From positions 124,001 through 188,000 of the forward strand of contig NZ_WARX01000001.1 of assembly GCF_009720385.1 (NCBI RefSeq): a stretch of 64,000 bases of DNA, in the 5' to 3' direction. This DNA comes from Catellatospora vulcania. Its GTDB lineage: Bacteria; Actinomycetota; Actinomycetes; Mycobacteriales; Micromonosporaceae. The position numbers were made by a program, and so were the translations under genes. The notes under the pieces are model-generated. The model was not told where the DNA came from, ran no database searches, and worked only from the letters and a program-made list of their open reading frames with translations. Below are positions 16,575 through 24,723 of the stretch, in pieces. The stretch's first letter is position 1. Every line of letters starts with the position of its first letter.

Positions 16575-18074
16575 TCAGCGGTCGCGGCCGTGCAGCAGCT
16601 TCGTCACCCTCAGCGCCAGCCGGACCGCCGCCGGTGTGCGCTCGAAGGTGAGCAGGGCGGGCAGGCTCGGCATCCGCCGCCGGGCGATGGACTTGGCGCG
16701 GGTGAACTCGCGCAGGCCGTCCGCGCCGTGGATGCGGCCGAAGCCGGACGCGCCGACGCCGCCGAAGGGCAGCGTGGGCAGCACCGCGAAGGAGAAGGCG
16801 GAGTTCACCGCGGTCATGCCGGTGCGCAGGCGGCGGGCGATGGCCATGCCGTGGCGCTTGGAGAACACCGCTGAGCCGAGGCCGTACGCCGAGTCGTTGG
16901 CCAGCGTTATGGCCTCCTCGACCGAGGCGACCTTGGTGACCGTGATGGTCGGGCCGAACGTCTCCTCGCGCACGGCCGCCGAGGACTCCGGCACGTCGAC
17001 CAGGATGGTCGGCTTGACGTACGCGCCCTGCACCGAGTCCGGCCCGCCGAGCAGGGCGCGGCCGCCGCTGGTCAGGGCGTCGTCGATGTGCCGGGCGATG
17101 ATGTCGCGCTGGCCGGGCATGGTGATCGGGCCGACCTGCTCGCCGACCGTCAGCTTCTCGGTGCGCGCCACCAGCTTGCCCACGAACGCGTCGTACACCC
17201 GCTCGTGCACGTACGCCCGCTCGATGCCGACGCAGGCCTGTCCTGCGTTGAAGTTCGCGCCCCAGGCCGCCGCCTCCGCCGCCGCGTCGAGGTCGGCGTC
17301 GTCGGCCACGATCAGCGCGTCCTTGCCGCCGCACTCGATGAGCACCGGGGTCAGCGACTCGGCGCAGGCCGCCATCACCTTGCGGCCGGTCGCCGCGGAA
17401 CCGGTGAAGGCCAGCTTGTCCACGCCCGAGCGGCACAGCGCGGCCCCGGTCTCGCCGGTGCCGTGCACGATCTGCAGCACCGGGTGCTCCGGCACGATCT
17501 CGTTGAACGCGTCCACGTAGAACTGGCCGACGGCGGGGGTGTACTCGCTGGGCTTGAACACCACGGCGTTGCCCGCGGCCAGCCCGTACGCGATGGAGCC
17601 GAACGGGGTGAAGATCGGGAAGTTCCACGGGCCGAGCACGCCGATGACGCCGAACGGCTGGTACTCCAGGTGGGCGGCGTACTCCGACTGCATCAGCGAG
17701 CCGCCGACCCGGCGCGGGCCGAGCACCTTGCGGGCGTGCTTGGCGGCCCAGGCGGCGTGGTCGACCGAGACGACGATCTCCAGCAGTGCCTCGTCGACCG
17801 GCTTGCCGCCCTCGCGGTGCATCAGCTCGGCCAGCTCGTGGATGCGGGTGACCAGCAGGCTGCGCCAGGCCAGCAGCCGCCGGCGGCGCTCGCGCCAGCC
17901 CAGTCCGGCCCACCACGCGGCGGCGACGCGGGCTCGCGCGACGGCGGCGGCCACGTCCGCGGCGGTGGCGACGGGCAGGCGGGCCACCTCGTCGCCGGTG
18001 GCGGGATTCGTCGAGATCAGCTCGCCGGCCTCGACGACACTCGCGCCGGGCGGCAGGGATGAGGTGGTGGTCAC
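16575..18074 (-). CDS. NAD(P)-dependent aldehyde dehydrogenase
   Basis: This 499-residue aldehyde dehydrogenase oxidises aldehydes to acids. The general-base Glu247 lies in IECGGKD, the nucleophile Cys281 in NAGQACVG, and the cofactor loop in FTGSAATGRKV. GPWNFPIFTPFG marks the substrate/NAD region, and PFGGVGASGFGRIHG is the conserved C-terminal segment. A basic tail (ARRRMPSLPALL) may associate with membrane, as in long-chain fatty aldehyde dehydrogenases. GTG 18074 has TAGACT exactly 6 nt upstream. It is followed by its own hairpin, so it is a single-gene unit. Confidence 0.92.
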   Translation of the reverse strand: MTTTSSLPPGASVVEAGELISTNPATGDEVARLPVATAADVAAAVARARVAAAWWAGLGWRERRRRLLAWRSLLVTRIHELAELMHREGGKPVDEALLEIVVSVDHAAWAAKHARKVLGPRRVGGSLMQSEYAAHLEYQPFGVIGVLGPWNFPIFTPFGSIAYGLAAGNAVVFKPSEYTPAVGQFYVDAFNEIVPEHPVLQIVHGTGETGAALCRSGVDKLAFTGSAATGRKVMAACAESLTPVLIECGGKDALIVADDADLDAAAEAAAWGANFNAGQACVGIERAYVHERVYDAFVGKLVARTEKLTVGEQVGPITMPGQRDIIARHIDDALTSGGRALLGGPDSVQGAYVKPTILVDVPESSAAVREETFGPTITVTKVASVEEAITLANDSAYGLGSAVFSKRHGMAIARRLRTGMTAVNSAFSFAVLPTLPFGGVGASGFGRIHGADGLREFTRAKSIARRRMPSLPALLTFERTPAAVRLALRVTKLLHGRDR

Positions 18075-18080
18075 GCGCGC

Positions 18081-18086
18081 AGTCTA
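18081..18086 (-). promoter_or_regulatory. Aldehyde dehydrogenase leaderless -10 (TAGACT)
   Basis: On the minus strand TAGACT is followed by six bases and the GTG start. No Shine-Dalgarno is present. Confidence 0.6.
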
Positions 18087-18115
18087 GGCCTACCCGTGAG
18101 TAATCCGAAACATCC

Positions 18116-18802
18116 TCACGCCTGGAGATGCTCCTCGATCAGCCGCGCGGCGATCGCGGCCGGGTCGGGCAGCTCGTTGTTCTCGTACAGGTCGAGGAAG
18201 CGCTGCTGACCGGCGAACCGGGCACCGCGGATCGTCTCCTGCATCCCGGTGTCCATCACGCCCGGGTTGACGATCTCCACCTTGATCCGGGGATCGTCCG
18301 AGCACTGCTCGGCCAGGTGCGCGAAGAACTCCTCCGCCCCGCGCTTGGTCGCCGAGTACGCCGACCAGCCGTCGATGACCCGGTGCGCCGCACCCGAGGA
18401 GACGAACATGATCACGGCGCGGCCGGCGGTCGCCGGCAGCGCGGCCAGCAGGGAGTTGGTCAGCAGCATCGGCGCGGTCAGGTTCACCGCCACGGCGTTG
18501 GCCAGCTCGTCGGCGTCCAGGTCGCCGATCGGCCCGATCGGGGCGACCACCGCCGCGTTGTGGATCAGGACCACCTCGTCGGCGTCCTCGAACAGCTCGC
18601 TCAGCTCCGCCGCGTGCGGCAGGGTGGACGGCTCGGCCAGCTCGCAGTGGCGCAGGATCAGCCGCTTGCCGGCGGCGATGCGCTGCGCGTCGGTGAAGCC
18701 GCGACCCAGCGCCAGCACCGTGGTGTCCTCGTCGGTCTCGAACTGGTTCAGCAGCGCCTCGCCCAGCCCGCGGGACACGCCTGTGATCACGACATAACGC
18801 AC
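18116..18802 (-). CDS. Short-chain dehydrogenase/reductase
   Basis: The 228-residue classical SDR has the cofactor motif TGVSRGLG at residues 8-15, the NAAVVAPIG strand, Ser in FVSSGA and the YSATK active-site pair. PGVMDTGM follows. The overall shape is close to the YciK/Irc24-like sepiapterin- or benzil-reductase branch, with substrate unknown. GTG 18802 follows TAACCT with 6 nt spacing. It stands alone between aldehyde dehydrogenase and the RNA ligase, all on the minus strand but with gaps. Confidence 0.88.
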   Translation of the reverse strand: MRYVVITGVSRGLGEALLNQFETDEDTTVLALGRGFTDAQRIAAGKRLILRHCELAEPSTLPHAAELSELFEDADEVVLIHNAAVVAPIGPIGDLDADELANAVAVNLTAPMLLTNSLLAALPATAGRAVIMFVSSGAAHRVIDGWSAYSATKRGAEEFFAHLAEQCSDDPRIKVEIVNPGVMDTGMQETIRGARFAGQQRFLDLYENNELPDPAAIAARLIEEHLQA

Positions 18803-18808
18803 GCTGAC

Positions 18809-18814
18809 AGGTTA
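18809..18814 (-). promoter_or_regulatory. SDR leaderless -10 (TAACCT)
   Basis: On the minus strand TAACCT ends 6 nt before the GTG start of the SDR gene. Confidence 0.55.
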
Positions 18815-18986
18815 GTGGTTCGCCTGGTCCGGCCATGCGACCGGCTCGAACCGAATAGTGGCGCGGCGGCGGCCGCCCGGAGCGCGAACGGCGCAGCGGC
18901 CGGGCCCGGAGCGCTCGACGGTCGCCGTCTCCGGCGGCCCGGGTGCCCGTTGCGGACAGACCGGGCCGGCCGGAGACGGCGGCGGA

Positions 18987-20063
18987 TCACTCGTACTCGG
19001 TGCCGCCTCTTCGGGTCAGGTAGGCGGGGGAGACCAGCTTGCCGATGGCCCGGCCGCCGGTCACCGGGCTGTAGCGCTCGGGCGTGGAGCGCACGACCAG
19101 GCCCTCGCGCAGGTTCGCGCCGGTGCCCGAGACCGTCTCGACGCCGTCGGCCAGCGCGATCAGCGCCTGCTCGTCGTAGCCGCCCCGGAACAGCACCGGG
19201 ACCAGCGGCACCCCGTGGCCGGCAGCCAGGGGCGCGTACTCGTCCAGCGTCAGCCAGCGCACGCCGTCCCCGACGTCCACGCACACGTCGAACACCGCGT
19301 ACCCGGGACGCACCCCCGCGTTCGCGCCGTACGGCAGGTCCTGCACGCCGCGGCCGAACACCTCGCCGAACACGCCGACCCGGGCCGCGTCGAACGCCCC
19401 GGCGACGGTCGCGGCGAACGCGGGCACGTCGAAGGTGCGGATCGCGCGCCAGTAGAGGTTGTGCCCGGTCTCCTTGATCGCCAGGCGCTGCTTGCCGAAG
19501 CCCTTCGAGGATGCGTACACCCCGCCGGTGGCCGCGACGAACGTCATCAGCGTGGCCGACCCGTGGATCTTCTCGGTGGCGATCACCGGCTCGCCGGCCG
19601 TGAACAGGTCCGGGTAGCGGCGGATGTTCTCCACCTCCAGCCAGGGCAGCAGGTCGGCGGCGGGCTCCATGTCCCCGGCCAGGTGCACCGGCACCGGCGG
19701 GTTCCACTTGACCACGCCGAGCAGCTCCGCGAAGTCCGTGCCCGCCGCGGCGGCCAGGGCAAGGTCCACGTCGGACAGCGCCTTGGGCAGGCAGACGATG
19801 CCCTGGGACAGCTCGCCGCGCAGGCGTACCGCGGTGATGCGGTCCTTGTTCGCGCCCGCGAGCCGTCCGGTGAGGCCGAGTTCGGCGATCAGCGGCTCCG
19901 GCAGCACGGAGCTTTCGGGCAGGTAGACGGCGTGGTCCCCGGTGCGGAAAGCGCCCTTGGCGACCACCGCGCGCAGCCGTCCCACCTCGGCGAGTTCGAG
20001 CGCGTCGGCATTGGGGTGCGGGTGGATCACCAGCCGTTCCGCGGTGACCTTGAGTGTCGACAT
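18987..20063 (-). CDS. RNA ligase (ATP), DRB0094/Rnl5 family
   Basis: The 358-residue protein matches the Deinococcus DRB0094-type RNA ligase layout. An N-terminal module of about 110 residues (VTAERLVIHPHPNADALE) is followed by the nucleotidyltransferase domain. The adenylation motif is EKIHGS with Lys165; motif III-like FGEVFGRGVQDL and motif V-like LREGLVVRS come later. This family seals 3'-OH/5'-phosphate nicks in RNA, including those with a DNA strand on one side. ATG 20063 gives the typical MSTLKVTAER start. The 183 bp downstream hold no gene. No tRNA-damage or repair partner is adjacent, so the biological role is open. Confidence 0.88.
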   Translation of the reverse strand: MSTLKVTAERLVIHPHPNADALELAEVGRLRAVVAKGAFRTGDHAVYLPESSVLPEPLIAELGLTGRLAGANKDRITAVRLRGELSQGIVCLPKALSDVDLALAAAAGTDFAELLGVVKWNPPVPVHLAGDMEPAADLLPWLEVENIRRYPDLFTAGEPVIATEKIHGSATLMTFVAATGGVYASSKGFGKQRLAIKETGHNLYWRAIRTFDVPAFAATVAGAFDAARVGVFGEVFGRGVQDLPYGANAGVRPGYAVFDVCVDVGDGVRWLTLDEYAPLAAGHGVPLVPVLFRGGYDEQALIALADGVETVSGTGANLREGLVVRSTPERYSPVTGGRAIGKLVSPAYLTRRGGTEYE

Positions 20064-20129
20064 GCGAAGGATGCTTCCGCCCGCGGCAGGCCCCGGCAAC
20101 CGACTTCCCGCCCACCCGCCCGGCACGGA

Positions 20130-20175
20130 GGAAGGGCGCCTTCCTGTCGCTTGGCGATGCGGCAGGTGCCCTTCC
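20130..20175. repeat. Inverted repeat (family F, copy 2, weak)
   Basis: GGAAGGGC (20130-20137) and GCCCTTCC (20168-20175) pair across 30 nt; the bases beyond resemble the copy at 21308-21349. It lies in the 295-bp divergent gap between the RNA ligase and hydrolase starts. Nothing else is recognisable in that gap. Confidence 0.5.
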
Positions 20176-20358
20176 CCGCTGCTGCATGCCGAAGGAGCAC
20201 CCCGACCTGCATGGACGGCAATGCGCACCGGACCCGGTGAGGACGAGGTGCGACGGGCGCGGGGCCGCGTCCGGTGACGTGGATTGTGTGGGCAGACACC
20301 ACTGGCAGGGCGGGGCCGGTGTGGCAGCATCCGGCGCACGACGAGGAAGGGGCGGCAG

Positions 20359-21258
20359 ATGGGCGACGTGGTGGCGTACCGGATGGACAGCGTTCCCGTG
20401 CGCGGCGGCGAGCTGCGGGTGGGCGTGTGGGGCGAGGACGGTCCGGTGATCGTCGCGGTGCACGGGATCACGTCGTCGCACCTGGCCTGGACGCTGATCG
20501 GGCCGGAGCTGGGCCGGGACCACCGGGTGGTCGCGGTGGACCTGCGCGGACGCGGCGGCAGCCGGGATCTGCCGGGCCCGTACGGCATGGCCGCGCACGC
20601 CGCCGACATCGCCGAGGTCGTCCGGGCGTACGCCGACAGCCCGGTGCCCCTGCTGGGCCACTCGATGGGCGGCTTCGTGGTCGCCGAGACCGCCCGCCGC
20701 TTCCCGGAGCTGGTGGAGCGCCTGATCCTGGTCGACGGCGGAGCCCCGCTGCCGCTGCCGCCCGGCATCGACGCGTCAGCCGGACCGGCCGCGCTGGAGC
20801 AGGCGATCGCCACGACGGTGGGTGCCGTCTTCGCCCGGCTGAACATGACCTTCCCGGACCGGGCCGAGTACCTGGCGCTGTGGCGGCAGCACCCGTCCTT
20901 CGACCCCTGGCCCGAGGGGGCGGACGCGTATCTCGACTACGACCTGGTGGGCGAGGAGCCGCACCTGCGCGCCGCCTGCTTGATGGAGGCCGCGGCGCGC
21001 GACGGCCAGGACCTCTACGCGCTGCCGGGCGCGACGCCCGCGGCGCTGCCCCGCCCCGCGGTGTTCCTGCGCGCCCCGCGCGGCATGTTCGACGACCCCG
21101 ACTCCCCGCTCTACGCCCCTGGCCGGGCGGGCGAGTGGCTGCCGGACGTGGTGGAGTCCGACGTGCCGGATGTGAACCATTACACGATCACGCTGGGCCG
21201 TGCGGGCGCCGAGGCCGTGGCTGCCGCGGTCCGCGCCGCCACCCATCACGCGCCCTGA
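20359..21258 (+). CDS. Alpha/beta-hydrolase
   Basis: The 299-residue alpha/beta-hydrolase has oxyanion motif VAVHGITSS, nucleophile elbow LGHSMGG, a cap region after LVDGGAPLP and a His near the end (VNHYTITLG). The C-terminal half differs from haloalkane dehalogenases and suits an esterase or lactonase. ATG 20359 has a GGAAGGGG site upstream. The enzyme is cytoplasmic with no signal peptide. Substrate unknown. Confidence 0.85.
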   Translation: MGDVVAYRMDSVPVRGGELRVGVWGEDGPVIVAVHGITSSHLAWTLIGPELGRDHRVVAVDLRGRGGSRDLPGPYGMAAHAADIAEVVRAYADSPVPLLGHSMGGFVVAETARRFPELVERLILVDGGAPLPLPPGIDASAGPAALEQAIATTVGAVFARLNMTFPDRAEYLALWRQHPSFDPWPEGADAYLDYDLVGEEPHLRAACLMEAAARDGQDLYALPGATPAALPRPAVFLRAPRGMFDDPDSPLYAPGRAGEWLPDVVESDVPDVNHYTITLGRAGAEAVAAAVRAATHHAP

Positions 21259-21307
21259 CCTGCCCATGCGTCCGCTCGGCCGGCCGCCCGACGCCGCGGG
21301 CGTTAAC

Positions 21308-21349
21308 AAGGGCACCTTCTACAACGCATAGCGATGTGAAGGTGCCCTT
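21308..21349. repeat. Inverted repeat (family F, copy 1)
   Basis: Perfect 12-nt arms AAGGGCACCTTC (21308-21319) and GAAGGTGCCCTT (21338-21349) enclose an 18-nt loop 50 bp past the hydrolase stop. It probably terminates that unit before the dehydrogenase promoter. Confidence 0.7.
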
Positions 21350-21443
21350 CCTTCGTACGCACCGCGGGGTGGCTGATGAGTGGCTATGTTCACTTCCGGC
21401 ACGCGATGTGGGAACGCGGGGGCTCTGGCAGACTCCCGAGTAA

Positions 21444-21461
21444 CCTTAGCGATCGTTCGGG
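21444..21461. promoter_or_regulatory. Acyl-CoA regulon operator candidate, copy 2
   Basis: CCTTAGCGATCGTTCGGG fits the shared 18-mer at all but two fixed positions. It ends 7 nt before the dehydrogenase ATG, overlapping the Shine-Dalgarno region, so binding would block initiation directly. Confidence 0.55.
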
Positions 21462-21468
21462 AGATGGG

Positions 21469-23262
21469 ATGGGCACTGTGGCTCGCGAAATCAACACGGT
21501 GGGCGTGGTCGGCCTCGGCACCATGGGCGCCGGCATCGTCGAGGTATTCGCGCGCAACGGCCTGGACGTCGTGGCCGTCGAGATCAGCGAGGGCGCGCTG
21601 GAGCGGGGCCGGGCCAACCTGGCCGGCTCGACCGACCGCGCGGTGGCCAAGGGCAAGCTGTCGGCGGAGGACCGCGACGCGCTGCACGCCCGGGTCGACT
21701 TCCAGGTCGGCCTGGCGGCGCTGCACAGCGTCGATTTCGTGATCGAGGCCGTGCCCGAGCACCTGGACCTCAAGCAGGCGATCTTCGCCGAGCTGGACAA
21801 GGTCTGCCCGCCGCACGCCATCCTCGCCACCAACACCAGCTCGCTGTCGGTCACCGAGATCTCGGTGGCCACCCACCGGCCCAACCAGGTCATCGGGGTG
21901 CATTTCTTCAACCCCGCGCCGGTGATGAAGCTGGTCGAGATCATCCGTACCGTGGTGACCGCGCCGGAGGTCGTCGCCGACGTGGAGGCGCTGTGCGCCC
22001 GCCTCGGCAAGACCGACGTGACCATCAGCGACCGGGCCGGGTTCATCGCCAACGCGCTGCTGTTCGGGTACCTGAACCACGCCGTCACCATGTTCGAGAA
22101 CCACTACGCCACCCGCGAGGACATCGACGCGGCCATGAAGCAGGGTTGCGGCCTGCCCATGGGCCCGCTCGCGCTGATGGACCTGATCGGCCTGGACACG
22201 GCGTACGAGATCCTCGACACCATGTACCGCCGCGGCGGCCGCGACCGCCGCCACGCCCCGGCTCCGCTGCTCAAGCAGATGGTCACCGCGGGCCTGCTGG
22301 GCCGCAAGACCGGCCGCGGCTTCTACACCTACGAGAAGCAGGGCTCGCCGGTCGTGGTGGCCGACGAGCTGACCCCGGCCGCCGGTGAGCACGAGGCCGC
22401 TCCGCGGCCGATCGGCACCGTCGGGATCGTCGGCTCGGGCACCATGGCCACCGGCATCATCGAGGTCTTCGCCAAGGCGGGGTACGAGGTGCTGAGCGTG
22501 ACCCGCGGCGCGGAGAAGTCCGCGAAGGTCTGCGAGACCGTCAAGACCTCCCTGAACAAGGGCGTGGTGCGCGGCAAGCTCACCGAGGCCGAGCGCGACG
22601 CGGCCATCGGCCGGATCACCTGGTCCACCAACCTGGACCACCTGGCCGACGTGGACATGGTCGTCGAGGCCGTGGTCGAGGAGCTGAGTGTCAAGAAGGC
22701 CCTGTTCGCCAGCCTGGACGAGATCTGCAAGCCGGGCACGGTGCTGGCCACCACCACGTCGAGCCTGCCGGTCGTCGAGTGCGCCATGGCCACCCACCGC
22801 CCCGCGGACGTGGTCGGCCTGCACTTCTTCAACCCCGCCCAGGTGATGCCGCTGATCGAGGTGGTGGCGACCATCCGCACCAGCGCCGCGACCCTGGCCA
22901 CCGCCGACGCCGTCGTGTCCAGCCTCGGCAAGACCGCCGTCGACTGCGCCGACCGGGCCGGCTTCATCGTCAACGCGCTGCTCTTCCCGTACCTCAACGA
23001 CGCGGTGAAGATGCTGGAGGCCAGCTACGCCACCGCCGACGACATCGACGCCGCGATGAAGCTCGGCTGCGGCTACCCGATGGGCCCGTTCGAGCTGCTC
23101 GACGTGGTCGGCCTGGACGTGTCCCTGGCGATCCAGCGCGAGCTCTACCTCGAACTCCGCGAGCCCGGCTTCTCCCCGGCCCCGCTGCTGGAGCACCTGG
23201 TCACCGCCGGCTACCTCGGCCGCAAGACCGGCCGCGGCTTCCGCGACCACACCCACCGCTGA
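21469..23262 (+). CDS. Tandem-fused 3-hydroxyacyl-CoA dehydrogenase
   Basis: The 597-residue protein is two complete HBD/HADH units joined head to tail. Unit 1 (about 5-295) has GLGTMG at 15-20, VHFFNPAPVMK and a KTGRGFYTY end. Unit 2 (about 315-597) has GSGTMA at 322-327, LHFFNPAQVM and KTGRGFRDH. Both keep the catalytic His in HFFNP, but unit 2 loses the third Gly of GxGxxG. The enzyme should oxidise 3-hydroxyacyl-CoA in beta-oxidation or reduce acetoacetyl-CoA. The ATG at 21469 has GGGAG 5 nt upstream. The operator candidate and the family B repeat flank it, so it is monocistronic. Confidence 0.92.
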   Translation: MGTVAREINTVGVVGLGTMGAGIVEVFARNGLDVVAVEISEGALERGRANLAGSTDRAVAKGKLSAEDRDALHARVDFQVGLAALHSVDFVIEAVPEHLDLKQAIFAELDKVCPPHAILATNTSSLSVTEISVATHRPNQVIGVHFFNPAPVMKLVEIIRTVVTAPEVVADVEALCARLGKTDVTISDRAGFIANALLFGYLNHAVTMFENHYATREDIDAAMKQGCGLPMGPLALMDLIGLDTAYEILDTMYRRGGRDRRHAPAPLLKQMVTAGLLGRKTGRGFYTYEKQGSPVVVADELTPAAGEHEAAPRPIGTVGIVGSGTMATGIIEVFAKAGYEVLSVTRGAEKSAKVCETVKTSLNKGVVRGKLTEAERDAAIGRITWSTNLDHLADVDMVVEAVVEELSVKKALFASLDEICKPGTVLATTTSSLPVVECAMATHRPADVVGLHFFNPAQVMPLIEVVATIRTSAATLATADAVVSSLGKTAVDCADRAGFIVNALLFPYLNDAVKMLEASYATADDIDAAMKLGCGYPMGPFELLDVVGLDVSLAIQRELYLELREPGFSPAPLLEHLVTAGYLGRKTGRGFRDHTHR

Positions 23263-23272
23263 CCCGACCACG

Positions 23273-23349
23273 CCAGCGATCTTGCGCCGGCCGTGGGGAT
23301 GACACGCCCTAATCGGGCATTTCCCCAGCGGTTCGCGCAAGATCGTTGG
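23273..23349 (+). repeat. Intergenic structured repeat (family B, copy 2)
   Basis: Outer arms of 15 nt (23273-23287 and 23335-23349; core GCGATCTTGCGC) pair with one G-U-type mismatch. The interior can extend the stem (TGGGGA with TCCCCA). It begins 11 nt after the fused dehydrogenase stop, same orientation as copies 1 and 3. Confidence 0.8.
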
Positions 23350-23367
23350 GTCGGGTGGGGTGCGCCG

Positions 23368-23373
23368 TATCTT
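23368..23373 (+). promoter_or_regulatory. Leaderless -10 (TATCTT) of the zinc-ribbon gene
   Basis: TATCTT ends 6 nt before the ATG at 23380, which supports that start over the upstream in-frame codon inside the repeat. Confidence 0.55.
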
Positions 23374-23379
23374 GGGGAC

Positions 23380-23706
23380 ATGAGCCCGCGTCGTAACAAC
23401 AAGAAAGATCGCCCGGAGCGCGATCTTGATGAAGCCATGTCGCGACGCGGGGTGGAGTACGTCCATGACGATCCGGACGGGGAGTTCACCGTCCGGCATC
23501 TGAGTGGTGAGCGGTCGGACAAGACGTACAAGTGTCCGGGCTGCCACCAGGAGATCCGGCCCGGGGTGCCGCACGTGGTCGCCTGGCCGTCGCAGGGCTG
23601 GGGTGACGCGGGTGACCGCAGGCACTGGCACAGCAGTTGCTGGGGGAGCCGTCACCAGCGCAGACCCAACGTCGAACGGTCGCGCAACGCGCCCCGTTAC
23701 GGCTGA
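23380..23706 (+). CDS. Small zinc-ribbon-like conserved protein
   Basis: The 108-residue basic protein has a charged N-terminus (RRNNKKDRPERD) and a core with CPGCH followed about 30 residues later by HWHSSCW. This Cys2 plus His/Cys set could bind one metal ion. Homologues are widespread in Actinobacteria, often labelled 'ATP/GTP-binding protein', though no P-loop is present here. The C-terminus is Arg/Asn-rich. Nucleic-acid binding is plausible but unproven. Confidence 0.8.
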   Translation: MSPRRNNKKDRPERDLDEAMSRRGVEYVHDDPDGEFTVRHLSGERSDKTYKCPGCHQEIRPGVPHVVAWPSQGWGDAGDRRHWHSSCWGSRHQRRPNVERSRNAPRYG

Positions 23707-23772
23707 GCGGCCCGGTGTGATCACCGTGACGTCAGGGGGTAGGGCGGCCTCCGGCGCGGGCAGACTGTAGGC

Positions 23773-24552
23773 GTGACCGCGATCCGTGCCAACTCGATCC
23801 TGCCCGCGCGACGGCAGGACATCGAACTGCATACCGCCGACGGGTTGAAGCTGGTGGGGGAGCTGGCGCTGCCCGCCGACCGCGACCCGGTCGCCACCCT
23901 GATCTGCCTGCACCCGCTGCCGACGCACGGCGGCATGATGGACAGCCACGTGTACCGCAAGGCCGCCTGGCGGCTGCCCGCGCTCGCCGGGATCGCCGTG
24001 CTGCGCTTCAACAGCCGCGGCACGTCCAGCGTGCGCGGCACCAGCGAGGGGGCTTTCGACCACGCGGTGGGGGAGCGCTTCGACGTCGCCGCCGCCATCG
24101 AGTACGCCGAGTTCCACGAGCTGCCGAACCTGTGGCTGGTCGGCTGGTCCTTCGGCACCGACCTGGCCCTCAAGTACGGCTGCGACCCGGCGGTCGCCGG
24201 CGCAATCCTGCTGTCCCCGCCGCTGCGCTTCTCCAAGCCCGAAGACCTGGCGGTATGGGCGCAGTCCGGCCGCCCGGTGACCGCGCTGGTGCCCGAGCAC
24301 GACGACTACCTGCGCCCCGCCGAGGCCAAGGAGCGCTTCGCCGCGATTCCGCACGCCGAGGTCGTGGGCGTGCCCGGCGCGAAGCACCTGTGGGTCGGCG
24401 ACGCCGAGACGGTGCTGGACGAGATCGTCCGGCGGGTCGCCCCCGAGGCCGAGGTCCCGCTCCCCAAGGACTGGTCCGGCCCCATGGAGTACGGCGACGC
24501 CAGCGCGTACGCCGACCGCACCGTCGCCGCCTTCGCCGACAAGCCGATCTGA
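23773..24552 (+). CDS. Alpha/beta-hydrolase (dienelactone-hydrolase-like)
   Basis: The 259-residue protein has CLHPLPTHGG for the oxyanion region, nucleophile GWSFG, acid EHDDYL and His in GAKHLWVG, an intact triad. The arrangement matches small alpha/beta-hydrolases with the DHPLPxHGG loop found across bacteria. GTG 23773 is preceded by CAGACT exactly 6 nt upstream. The family D repeat follows at the convergent junction. Cytoplasmic; substrate unknown. Confidence 0.85.
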   Translation: MTAIRANSILPARRQDIELHTADGLKLVGELALPADRDPVATLICLHPLPTHGGMMDSHVYRKAAWRLPALAGIAVLRFNSRGTSSVRGTSEGAFDHAVGERFDVAAAIEYAEFHELPNLWLVGWSFGTDLALKYGCDPAVAGAILLSPPLRFSKPEDLAVWAQSGRPVTALVPEHDDYLRPAEAKERFAAIPHAEVVGVPGAKHLWVGDAETVLDEIVRRVAPEAEVPLPKDWSGPMEYGDASAYADRTVAAFADKPI

Positions 24553-24600
24553 CCCCATCGCCGCCGGTCACGCCGCCCCCGCGCGCCGCACCGTTTTTTG

Positions 24601-24665
24601 ATAGACGTTGGCCTATCTGGATGAGAATTCGTCGATCGAATTAATCCAGATAGGCCAATGTCTAT
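24601..24665. repeat. Intergenic inverted repeat (family D, copy 2)
   Basis: Arms of 22 nt (24601-24622, 24644-24665) pair with one G-U-type mismatch around a 21-nt AT-rich loop. The outer arm ATAGACGTTGGCCTAT equals copy 1; the inner arm is unrelated. A T-run precedes it, so relative to copy 1 the element is inverted and has the same flanking A-run. Confidence 0.8.
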
Positions 24666-24723
24666 GGAAGTCGCGGGTCGCGTGCCGCCCCCGGCCCGGC
24701 CGGGCCGGGCCGGGCCGGTAGTG

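Noticed and set aside
21319-24558. A 1,079-codon minus-strand frame over the fused dehydrogenase and hydrolase
   Set aside because: It is a low-complexity His/Gly/Val/Arg-rich shadow of genes on the plus strand that have family motifs.
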